Shown: one piece after another, positions 7,837 to 14,516 of the stretch
Layout of the letters: every line of letters starts with the position of its first letter
How positions within the stretch are numbered: the stretch's first letter is position 1
From: an uncultured Hyphomicrobiales bacterium
GTDB lineage: Bacteria; Pseudomonadota; Alphaproteobacteria; Rhizobiales; CAJQND01
Length of the DNA stretch: 14,652 nt
Reading direction: 5' to 3'
Assembly (NCBI GenBank): GCA_905479595.1
Contig: CAJQND010000376.1
Coordinates: 1 to 14,652, forward strand
Notes under the pieces: model-generated
What the model was told of the DNA's origin: nothing
Database searches by the model: none
What the model saw: only the letters and a program-made list of their open reading frames with translations
Position numbers and translations under genes: made by a program

Positions 7837-8856
7837 TCATTCAGCAGCTTGCATCGTCCCACTGGCAGATTTGGCCTTAGCCGCCAATGCAGCCAGAACC
7901 TTTTCCGGCGTCGCTGGGAGTGATGTGATGCGAACTCCAACAGCATCGTAAATCGCATTCATAATAGCCGGTGCGGTTGGCACCAGAGCCGGTTCGCCTA
8001 TTCCTTTGGCACCAAGAGGGCTCTTGGGATCTGGATCTTCAACGATTGTGGTGTTGATTTGTGGAATATCCAGCGATGTCGGCAGGATGTACTTTGCAAA
8101 CCCATGGGTTTTGGTATGGCCTTTTTCAAGCTGGTAATCCTCCATCAGAGCTTGCCCTAGACCCTGCACAACACCACCTTCAATTTGACCTTCCACCCCG
8201 CGTGGGTTAATGGCCCGGCCAACATCATGACTTGCCCAAATTCCCAGCACCTGAACCTCACCAGTGACAGTATCGACTGCGACTTCTGCAACCTGGCAGC
8301 CAAACACATAGGCTTGCCATGGGCTGCCGGAGCCATCTACCGGATCAAGCCCGGTGCCGTGTGCAGTAAATGACCCTGAGCCTACAGGAACTACGCCGCG
8401 CTTTTTACAAACATCTACAGCCTCTTCCATAGTCATTTTGAGGTTCGATCCTTCTGACCAGATTTCACCATCGAATGCGTGAATGCTGTCCTGATCAACG
8501 TCCCAATGACTGGCCAATTCCTTGTCCAGTCTCGAGCGTGCGTCGCGGCAGGCAAGTGCTACAGAGTTTCCAATCATGTAGGTTTGTCTTGTCGCACCAG
8601 CGTGTGCGGCTTCCGGCGAACGAGCTGTATCGTTGTCACCGATGGTCACTTCTTCTGGTTTAATGCCAAGTTCTTCCGCAGCAACCTGAGATAACAACGT
8701 TAGAATTCCTTCGCCGATTTCCGTGACACCGGTGACGATTTTAGCTGTTCCTCCGTCATCAAGTTCGGCCCATGCCCCGGCTCTATCGATTGTCGCTGTG
8801 CGCGCAATGCCATACCAACTTGCCGCCACTCCGCGGCCACGCATCATCCGTTGCAT
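7837..8856 (-). CDS. Molybdenum hydroxylase, second Mo-cofactor domain as a separate subunit
   Basis: This 339-residue protein corresponds to the C-terminal half of the Mo-binding subunit of xanthine-dehydrogenase-family enzymes, here encoded on its own. It begins MQRMMRGRGVAASWYG, the usual start of the second Mo domain. It contains TEIGEG at 45-50, where the family normally has GQG, so E49 replaces the cofactor-binding Gln. Further elements are GATRQTYMIGN, ASHDVGRAINP and GGVVQGLGQAL. LGAKGIGEPALVPTAPAIMNA carries the catalytic base at E288. The frame is open 20 codons further upstream from a TTG, but I chose the ATG at 8856 because AGGAGGT sits six bases upstream and the start overlaps the preceding stop codon (TAATG). 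The active site must form with the upstream gene product, which carries the other Mo domain. It may hydroxylate an N-heterocycle or oxidise an aldehyde; the substrate is unknown. Confidence 0.9.
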   Translation of the reverse strand: MQRMMRGRGVAASWYGIARTATIDRAGAWAELDDGGTAKIVTGVTEIGEGILTLLSQVAAEELGIKPEEVTIGDNDTARSPEAAHAGATRQTYMIGNSVALACRDARSRLDKELASHWDVDQDSIHAFDGEIWSEGSNLKMTMEEAVDVCKKRGVVPVGSGSFTAHGTGLDPVDGSGSPWQAYVFGCQVAEVAVDTVTGEVQVLGIWASHDVGRAINPRGVEGQIEGGVVQGLGQALMEDYQLEKGHTKTHGFAKYILPTSLDIPQINTTIVEDPDPKSPLGAKGIGEPALVPTAPAIMNAIYDAVGVRITSLPATPEKVLAALAAKAKSASGTMQAAE

Positions 8857-10739
8857 TACGCCACCTCCTGTCGACCGTTTTTCTCTTCCTTGCGGAACCG
8901 CGCACCCAGCGTGCAAGGCGGGCGTGTATCATCGCCGCCAACGTCTTTGCGCTCACTTCCACGCACGCCAACAGGCCCTTTTTCCCACCGGGAAGCCTTC
9001 TCTGCAGCATCCAATACCCGACCAATTGATACTGATCCCAGCGTCTGCATGGTATGTGTGACGGCTCCATCGCGCATCATGTTGATGCGGCGAAATTCGA
9101 ATGGATCCAACCCTAGCTTCTCTGCACAGATGTCCATATGGGACTCGGTAGCAAACTGAGATTGCATTGCACCAAAGGTCCGAAACGCCCCAGATGGGGT
9201 GTTGTTGGTATAAACGCCATAGGTATCTATTTGCACATTCGGAATGTCATACGGCCCACAAGACAGGATTGCCGCCTTGCGCATGACGCCTTCCGTTGAC
9301 AGGCCATAAGCTCCACCATCGGAAATCATCTCGAATGAAACCGCCGTTATGCGGCCATCATTTTTTATGCCCATTTTGTATTTAATTTGTGCGGGGTGGC
9401 GCTTTGCCGTGGAAATAATTGACTCTTCACGGGTGAACACCAACCGGACAGGTTGCCCCGCCTTCATGGTGGCAAGAGCGAGTATGCCCTGATAGATCAT
9501 GTCTTCTTTGCCGCCAAAGCCTCCACCGACAGGGCTCATAATGAAGCGAACTTTGTTTATGGGTTTATTGATGATTTTCGCCAGCATGTGGCGGTGGTGT
9601 GTAATATTCTGGCTTGGCGAAATAACCGTAACGACATCATCGTGATCGACAAATGCGATCCCGGCTTCCGGTTCCAGATAGGCATGCTCAACTGGTTGCG
9701 TATCATACGCTTGTTCAACAATTAGATCAGCTTCGGCGAAGCCTTTCTCAATATCACCCTTGCGAATAGGGATGTGCTTAACAAGGTTGCCGGCAGCATA
9801 ATCATGGATAACCGGCGCGCCTTTCTTCATTGCTTCTTCTACGTCGAAAACTGCTGGAATTTCCTCGTATTCCAGCTCAATCAGCTCAAGTGCACGCTTT
9901 GCGGTTAACACATCATCTGCTGCAACTGCGGCTACTGCTTCCCCAACATAGCGCACACGATCATCTGCCATCACCGGTTGATCATGTACAAAAACGCCGA
10001 ACCCGTCTTCACCTGGAACATCGGCTGCAGTGACCACACAGGCGACACCTGGTAAGGCTTCCGCCGCACTTGTATTGATGGATTTTACGAGGGCATGAGC
10101 ATGGGGACTGCGCAACACCTGCATGTGCAGCATACCTGGCATTACCATGTCACCAGCATAGCGCAACTTGCCGGCAACCTTGCTGGGTGCATCCAGCCGT
10201 CGAACATTGTTGCCAATATATGATTTGCCAGCTCCATCGGCGTCCAACACCGTGCTGCTCAGTTTGCCAGCGATGACATCGCGCGCAATCTCAACAGCTT
10301 CAAAAATCTTCGTATATCCAGTGCAACGGCAGATATTGCCGCCCAACCTTTCCTTGATTTCCTCAATTCCGGCATCGGGATTTTCGCGCAACGCTGAAGT
10401 GGCCGCCATGACCATGCCCGGAATGCAATACCCGCACTGGCTCGCACCAGTTTTATGGAATGCCTTTTGGACAGTCGTAAGATCGCTGCCGTGCGGTGCC
10501 AAACCTTCAATGGTTTCAATTTGCACCCCTTGCGCCTTGGCTACCGGCATTAGACATGACTTGATTAACTTGCCGTCGACAAACACCGAACAAGTGCCAC
10601 ACTCGCCTGCACCGCAACCTTCTTTGGTACCCGTTAGGTTGAGGTCATCCCGGATAAAATCGAGCAGGCGTTGGTGAGGTTTCGCACGCCGATGGATTGG
10701 CTTGCCGTTTACAGTCATTTCCAGTTCGAACTCAGACAT
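8856..10739 (-). CDS. Molybdenum hydroxylase, 2Fe-2S domain fused to first Mo-cofactor domain
   Basis: The 627-residue product fuses the iron-sulfur subunit to the N-terminal half of the Mo subunit of the xanthine dehydrogenase family. The plant-ferredoxin-like cluster is bound by C42, C47, C50 and C62 (CGAGECGTC). The helical-domain cluster is bound by C102, C105 (CGYC) and C137, C139 (CRC). The a/b hammerhead domain starts at about 175 (RRLDAPSKVAGKLRYAGD). The first Mo domain contains VGGGFGGKED at 404-413 and GAFRTFG at 517-523, with the conserved arginine R520; the family usually has RGFG. After WEKGP the tail of about 40 residues is charged and not family-like, and the protein stops where a fused subunit would continue. 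The start at 10739 overlaps the FAD-subunit stop by eight bases (ATGTCTGA) with GTGGA about eight bases upstream; an ATG at 10745 is possible. Confidence 0.92.
   Translation of the reverse strand: MSEFELEMTVNGKPIHRRAKPHQRLLDFIRDDLNLTGTKEGCGAGECGTCSVFVDGKLIKSCLMPVAKAQGVQIETIEGLAPHGSDLTTVQKAFHKTGASQCGYCIPGMVMAATSALRENPDAGIEEIKERLGGNICRCTGYTKIFEAVEIARDVIAGKLSSTVLDADGAGKSYIGNNVRRLDAPSKVAGKLRYAGDMVMPGMLHMQVLRSPHAHALVKSINTSAAEALPGVACVVTAADVPGEDGFGVFVHDQPVMADDRVRYVGEAVAAVAADDVLTAKRALELIELEYEEIPAVFDVEEAMKKGAPVIHDYAAGNLVKHIPIRKGDIEKGFAEADLIVEQAYDTQPVEHAYLEPEAGIAFVDHDDVVTVISPSQNITHHRHMLAKIINKPINKVRFIMSPVGGGFGGKEDMIYQGILALATMKAGQPVRLVFTREESIISTAKRHPAQIKYKMGIKNDGRITAVSFEMISDGGAYGLSTEGVMRKAAILSCGPYDIPNVQIDTYGVYTNNTPSGAFRTFGAMQSQFATESHMDICAEKLGLDPFEFRRINMMRDGAVTHTMQTLGSVSIGRVLDAAEKASRWEKGPVGVRGSERKDVGGDDTRPPCTLGARFRKEEKNGRQEVA
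8861..8870 (-). promoter_or_regulatory. Strong Shine-Dalgarno and TAATG coupling site
   Basis: CAGGAGGTGG on the minus strand lies six bases upstream of the ATG at 8856, inside the last codons of the upstream subunit gene. Its stop (TAA, 8858-8856) shares one base with that start. This arrangement sets the true start of the second Mo subunit and argues that two separate polypeptides are made. Confidence 0.75.
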
Positions 10740-11649
10740 GAGCATTTTCCACTTCTGCTGCATTTGGCAAAGGCACGCCACACTCAATCAACGCATCCAG
10801 GATTGCGGCTTCAATGAAACCCTTCACAACTGTTCTGCGGTATTCTTGGCGGGTTCGAGAGGCCACTCTTCCGGCAGGCATTGCACTTGCCTGTGTAATG
10901 AGGTCTGCAGTGATGCGCTTTCCACGAAGTAACATCTCGATATCATCAAGGCGCACCGGTACCGGCCCGACACCACCGAGAGCCAGGCGAATGTCTTCAA
11001 CAGTTTCGTCATCTTCGGCCATCTTTATGCAGGCAACAGCACACGCAGAAGAAATCACCAATGATCTGCGTTGTCCGACTTTCTGGAAAGAGCCTCCATA
11101 GCCTGGCAGTGAATCGCAGATAACGGCCGTCACTATCTCATCTGGCTGGAGGTCGGTTTTGCCAGGACCCTTAACGAAGTCAGACAGTGCTATGGTCCGG
11201 CGTTTTAGCGCTTTACCATCCAGCCGCACTATCTCCAATTCAGCATTGAGAGCCAGCATCGGTGGCGTTCCATCTGCTGCCGGAGATGCATTTACCAGAT
11301 TCCCGACTAGGGTGGCTTGTGCGCGTATCTGGTCGTCTGCAAACCAAATTGAACAAAACGGCATGCATGGCAAATGCTGCCGTAAAGTCTCGTCCGTCAG
11401 AAAATCCTGGTAAACAACATTGGCTCCCAAATGCACGCGCCCGTTGGCAACCTTATACCCTTGCAACTCTGCCACCCGGCTGAGATCAATCATGGCAGGG
11501 AGGTTTACATCTCCAGCCCGACCCTCTCGTGCCCATGGCAAAATATCTGTTGCACCTGCAACCAAGCGGCTTCCCTCGGCGGCATCTTGCCAAATGGCAA
11601 GCGCCTCCGGGATACTTGTTGGCATATGATATTTGTCACAGGTCAGCAT
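10732..11649 (-). CDS. Molybdenum hydroxylase, FAD-binding subunit (CoxM/XdhB type)
   Basis: This subunit passes electrons from the 2Fe-2S clusters through FAD to the final acceptor. The 305-residue protein has the two FAD pyrophosphate-binding signatures of the CO-dehydrogenase flavoprotein family: AGATDILPWAREG (about 32-44) and TLVGNLVNASPAADGTPPMLAL (about 112-133). The C-terminal domain (about 200-290) carries IRLALGGVGPVPVRL, typical of the CO-dehydrogenase flavoprotein C-terminal fold. Length is usual (~280-320). GGAG lies about eight bases upstream of the ATG at 11649. Its 3' end overlaps the 2Fe-2S/Mo gene by eight bases, so the two are translationally coupled. The subunit order FAD, FeS-MoL, MoM differs from the common medium-small-large order in having the FeS domain fused and the Mo subunit split. 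Confidence 0.92.
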   Translation of the reverse strand: MLTCDKYHMPTSIPEALAIWQDAAEGSRLVAGATDILPWAREGRAGDVNLPAMIDLSRVAELQGYKVANGRVHLGANVVYQDFLTDETLRQHLPCMPFCSIWFADDQIRAQATLVGNLVNASPAADGTPPMLALNAELEIVRLDGKALKRRTIALSDFVKGPGKTDLQPDEIVTAVICDSLPGYGGSFQKVGQRRSLVISSACAVACIKMAEDDETVEDIRLALGGVGPVPVRLDDIEMLLRGKRITADLITQASAMPAGRVASRTRQEYRRTVVKGFIEAAILDALIECGVPLPNAAEVENAHV

Positions 11650-11685
11650 GGTGCGTCTCCGGCGCCTTGATTGCGCGTGATAAGG

Positions 11686-12849
11686 TTATTCAGCGGCTGC
11701 CAACTGGCTTTGGGCGTGCTTGTTCTTAACAACCACCTTAATAGCGTCCTCCACCCGATCTTTTGCATAGCGCAACGCTTCCGGCAGATCAGTCATGTCG
11801 AAAGTGTGGGTGTGGATCAGCGTTGCATCAAAGCGTTTCTGGCGCATGAAAGCTTCGGCGCGATGCGTCGCGCTCTTGCCTTCGCCACGAATGCTGAAGA
11901 TGTAGATGTTGTTGCGCACCAGGTGGGCAATATCCACTTGAGGCGCTTCATGAGGGAATGCCGCCAGGCAGATACGGCCACCACGGTTTACCATTTGCGC
12001 AGCCTCGTTAATGCCGTTTGGCGCTGCGGAACATTCAACGACATAATCAACACCTTTACCGTCCATAATTTTTTGAACAGCCTCGACCGGGTTTTCCTTG
12101 CGCACATTAATCACATGGTCAGCACCCAATTGCGTGCCAATTTCCAACCGGTTATCACGCGTACCGGTTAGAATAACAGGTTGAGCACCCATGGCTTTTG
12201 CCACCGCCACGCCCATCAAACCAATCGGACCTGGGCCGGTAACAACAACACTTTCACCAGCAACCAACCCGCCTAGTTCCGTCAAGCCGTACATTGCGGT
12301 TCCGGCAGTGACGACCAAGGTTGCCTCTTCGTCTGACATGTTGTCATCGACGTGGACGAGCGTGTTGATGTTGTTTACCTGGTATTCGCAAAACCCGCCA
12401 TCGGTTGTAAAACCATTGGCGCGGTGTCCTTTGTTCACATCGCCATAATTTTTGCCATAGTTGTGGCACGACGTGTACATGCCTTCCCGGCAGCGTTTAC
12501 ATTGTCCGCACCCAGCGTGAATTTCTACCGTGACCCTTTCACCAATCCGGTACTCGTCGACACCTGGGCCTAATGCAACGACAGTTCCCATATACTCATG
12601 GCCTGGAGTAAAGTTCTTGTTGAATGGCAAATCGCCTTCAATCTGAGCAGGTGGGCCGTGATAGATAATCTCAAGATCAGTTGCACAGATTGCTACAGCA
12701 TCAATGCGCACCAGCACTTCGGCACGCGCTGGTGCGGGCACCGGTTTGTCTTTAAGTGAGATCTCGCCAGGATCACCCAAAACCCAAGCCTTCATGGTTT
12801 CTGGAACAGGATAATCACCACTTGTTTTAACATTTTCTGGCATAGCCAT
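11686..12849 (-). CDS. Zinc-dependent alcohol dehydrogenase, MDR family
   Basis: A medium-chain NAD(P)-dependent dehydrogenase that interconverts an alcohol and an aldehyde or ketone. The 387-residue protein has catalytic-zinc ligand candidates C55 (AICATD), H84 and E85 (GHEY). The structural zinc site has C114, C117, C120 and C128 (CGQCKRC...C), complete. The nucleotide-binding Rossmann motif GPGPIGLMG lies near 205. The fold resembles the sorbitol/threonine/polyol-dehydrogenase branch of the family, but I would not assign a substrate. An extension of ~18 residues precedes the usual start (MKAWVLG). The ATG at 12849 has GAGGAG eight bases upstream. It is the first enzyme gene after the regulator (59-base gap) and is followed after 36 bases by the Mo-hydroxylase genes, so it may supply the aldehyde or ketone acted on next, or reduce a downstream product. 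Confidence 0.9.
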   Translation of the reverse strand: MAMPENVKTSGDYPVPETMKAWVLGDPGEISLKDKPVPAPARAEVLVRIDAVAICATDLEIIYHGPPAQIEGDLPFNKNFTPGHEYMGTVVALGPGVDEYRIGERVTVEIHAGCGQCKRCREGMYTSCHNYGKNYGDVNKGHRANGFTTDGGFCEYQVNNINTLVHVDDNMSDEEATLVVTAGTAMYGLTELGGLVAGESVVVTGPGPIGLMGVAVAKAMGAQPVILTGTRDNRLEIGTQLGADHVINVRKENPVEAVQKIMDGKGVDYVVECSAAPNGINEAAQMVNRGGRICLAAFPHEAPQVDIAHLVRNNIYIFSIRGEGKSATHRAEAFMRQKRFDATLIHTHTFDMTDLPEALRYAKDRVEDAIKVVVKNKHAQSQLAAAE

Positions 12850-12908
12850 CGAACTTACTCCTCGTTCTTGCCAATAGCGCCCTTCCCGGCATCTATTGGA
12901 TGTTGGTT

Positions 12909-13778
12909 CTAACTTGTTTCTTGCATTTTCTCTGGGTTGCCGAACCGGGCTGAAATCTCAGCCGCGCAATCAATCAAGCTTCGGCGTACCATTTTCATAT
13001 GCTCGCCTTCAGCCCGCATGCTCGGCATTGAACTGCTGACAGAGCCAATAACGGCGCCGGAATGGTCTCGAATCGCAGTTCCAATGCAGACGACACCGAT
13101 CTGGAACTCCTGATTGTCGAGCGCATACCCGTTGCGCCGTACCAGGCGCAAATCTTCCATCAATTCAGAAATTGTTGAAATTGTTTTGTTGGTGAATTGT
13201 TTCAATCCACCGTTCGCAATGACACGGGCAATTTCGGGTTCCGGCAACCACGCCAGGATTGCCTTACCAGTCGCTGTCGCATGGGCTGCATCGGCCTTTG
13301 TGCCTTCATCCGAGCCAACCCGGATGGGTAATTTGGAATCCAGCTTTGCATATGTCACAAGCGACGCACCTTGCAGGACTGCCAGATGCACGCTCTCCAG
13401 CGTTTTCTCGTTCAGCCGGCGCAGTTCCGGCATTGCAATATCGAGCAGATTAAATTGCTTAAGGCGGCTATCCGACAACTCTGTTATCTGAGGCCCCAAG
13501 AAGTAATTTCGGGTTCGCGACGTTTGTCCCGCATACCCGCGTTTCACCAGCGTTGCCAGCAAATGATGGCATGTTGAGGTGTTGAGATGGGCTCCCGATG
13601 CAAGTTCATTGAGTGCCATCTCACTATCTGCTTCGGCGAGAATTTCCAGAATATCCAACGCGCGTTCAACCGACTGGATAGTTTTTGGTATCTTGTCCCG
13701 TTTTTGCGCGCCGGGAACGCCGGCACCCACTGTATCTGCAGGTCCGTTATCCATCGCTTTGCGAATGCGCGAAACCAT
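12909..13778 (-). CDS. IclR-family transcriptional regulator
   Basis: IclR proteins bind palindromic operators as dimers or tetramers and respond to a small-molecule ligand, as repressors or activators of catabolic genes. The 289-residue product has an N-terminal winged helix-turn-helix (about 34-95: IQSVERALDILEILAE, MALNELA, HLNTSTCHHLLATLVKRGY). The C-terminal ligand-binding domain (about 110-280) contains SVHLAVLQG, HATATGKAILAWLPE and VVCIGTAIRD, characteristic of the family. A ~33-residue polar N-terminal extension precedes the HTH. The ATG at 13778 has only a weak Shine-Dalgarno (TGGA), so the start could be later (ATG at 13754). It is the first gene of the minus-strand catabolic operon, which makes it the likely regulator of that operon and, through the palindromes upstream, of itself. 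Confidence 0.93.
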   Translation of the reverse strand: MVSRIRKAMDNGPADTVGAGVPGAQKRDKIPKTIQSVERALDILEILAEADSEMALNELASGAHLNTSTCHHLLATLVKRGYAGQTSRTRNYFLGPQITELSDSRLKQFNLLDIAMPELRRLNEKTLESVHLAVLQGASLVTYAKLDSKLPIRVGSDEGTKADAAHATATGKAILAWLPEPEIARVIANGGLKQFTNKTISTISELMEDLRLVRRNGYALDNQEFQIGVVCIGTAIRDHSGAVIGSVSSSMPSMRAEGEHMKMVRRSLIDCAAEISARFGNPEKMQETS

Positions 13779-13853
13779 TGAAAATTCCAGTTCAAGTATT
13801 TCCTAGCGAGATACATTCAAAGATAAAACAACACATTGAGTCAATCAGTTTTT

Positions 13854-13888
13854 ATATTATCGAATTTAATTTCATATTATGAAATTTA
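13854..13888. promoter_or_regulatory. Putative IclR operator: palindrome plus tandem AT-rich repeat
   Basis: A perfect 8-3-8 inverted repeat, AATTTCAT-ATT-ATGAAATT, lies at 13868-13886. Two near-identical 15-base direct repeats, ATATTATCGAATTTA (13854-13868) and ATATTATGAAATTTA (13874-13888), differ at two bases and start exactly 20 bases apart, about two helical turns. The site is 76-110 bases upstream of the iclR start. IclR-type operators are often AT-rich imperfect palindromes, so this is a plausible binding site. Function is inferred from position and symmetry only. Confidence 0.45.
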
Positions 13889-13901
13889 CTATGTCCGTTT
13901 T

Positions 13902-13915
13902 GAAAATTAATTTTC
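13902..13915. promoter_or_regulatory. Second palindrome in the iclR-BLUF intergenic region
   Basis: GAAAATTAATTTTC is a perfect 14-base palindrome. It lies 15 bases from the AT-rich repeat and between the two divergent genes, so it could serve either promoter. A weak plus-strand promoter-like pair (TTGAAA at 13900, TAATGT at 13922, 16-base spacing) overlaps it and could drive the BLUF gene, in which case a protein bound here would affect that promoter. Confidence 0.35.
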
Positions 13916-13972
13916 GGTGTCTAATGTCTGATGACCTATCTTCGCGCGCCTAGCGAGGCGGTACACAATTCT

Positions 13973-14025
13973 TGCCTGGACTGTCATACTGGGTGTATGG
14001 CACAGAAATGCGAGCGATCCAGGCA
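13973..14025 (+). repeat. Nested inverted repeat upstream of the BLUF gene
   Basis: Outer arms TGCCTGGA (13973-13980) and TCCAGGCA (14018-14025) are perfectly complementary. They enclose a second stem, TGTCATAC (13982-13989) and GTATGGCA (13995-14002), with a five-base loop and a single G-U pair if transcribed. The element ends 35 bases before the BLUF start. It could be a structured leader in the BLUF mRNA or a compound operator. No T-run follows, so it is not a terminator. Confidence 0.45.
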
Positions 14026-14060
14026 CATGCGCGTTACGTACTGAGTGGGAAAAGAAGGTG

Positions 14061-14516
14061 ATGAATTTGATGTACTATTTGATTTATGTGAGCCAAGCTG
14101 CCAAACCAATGAAGGAACAGGAACTCTCTGAAATCCTTATGAAAAGCAGAGATTACAATACCCGCGACGGTATAACTGGCCTATTAATTTACAAATTCAC
14201 TCCGAGCGAAAATCGCGGAAACTTCATGCAATTGCTTGAAGGACCAAAAGCACACGTCCTGGGCGCGTTCGATAGAATCAAAGCCGACAAGCGGCATCAT
14301 ACAAAGGTACTCCTTGAGCAGGGAGAATTAGAAAATCAAAATTTTCCGGATTGGTCGATGGGATTTCGTAATGCTGATTCTTCAGATTTGGAAAAATTCG
14401 AGGGATACTCAAATCTGGGCTCATCAGAGTTTTGGGATAGAGCAAAAGATGGGAAACTCTCAAGTGCTCTAGAACTTATGTTGTCGTTTTACACTGATGA
14501 ATTTGCAGACGACTAG
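14061..14516 (+). CDS. Short BLUF-domain blue-light photoreceptor
   Basis: BLUF domains bind FAD and rearrange hydrogen bonds around a Tyr and Gln after blue-light absorption, signalling through protein contacts. The 151-residue product has the full set of key residues: Y9 (LIYVS), N33 (YNTRDGITGLLIY), Q57 (FMQLLEGPK), and W98/M100 (FPDWSMGF). The Tyr-Asn, Gln-Trp and Trp-Met spacings equal those of AppA as I recall them, while Asn to Gln is six residues longer because of an insert (KFTPSENRGN). About 50 residues follow the core, with no effector domain, so it is a stand-alone short BLUF protein that must act on a partner. The start is uncertain: GTG 14058, ATG 14061 or ATG 14070 are all in frame behind AAGAAGG. 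It is divergent from the iclR operon. Its TAG stop abuts an insertion sequence. Confidence 0.92.
   Translation: MNLMYYLIYVSQAAKPMKEQELSEILMKSRDYNTRDGITGLLIYKFTPSENRGNFMQLLEGPKAHVLGAFDRIKADKRHHTKVLLEQGELENQNFPDWSMGFRNADSSDLEKFEGYSNLGSSEFWDRAKDGKLSSALELMLSFYTDEFADD
14513..14516. repeat. CTAG target site abutting the insertion sequence
   Basis: CTAG immediately precedes the GGGGCTGTTGACG end of the insertion sequence and contains the BLUF stop codon (TAG, 14514-14516). IS5-group elements often insert at YTAR sites, of which CTAG is one, and duplicate them. The second copy would lie beyond the window, so the duplication is unproven. Confidence 0.4.

Noticed and set aside
8854..8916. A frameshift mutation splitting a single Mo subunit gene
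   Set aside because: The second gene has its own near-perfect Shine-Dalgarno and a TAATG overlap. The overlapping open frame upstream of its ATG (20 codons) does not resemble the family. A designed two-gene boundary fits better.
13947..13960. CGCCT-AGCG-AGGCG mini-hairpin in the iclR-BLUF gap
   Set aside because: A five-base stem of low significance, not linked to a start or stop and without a T-run.
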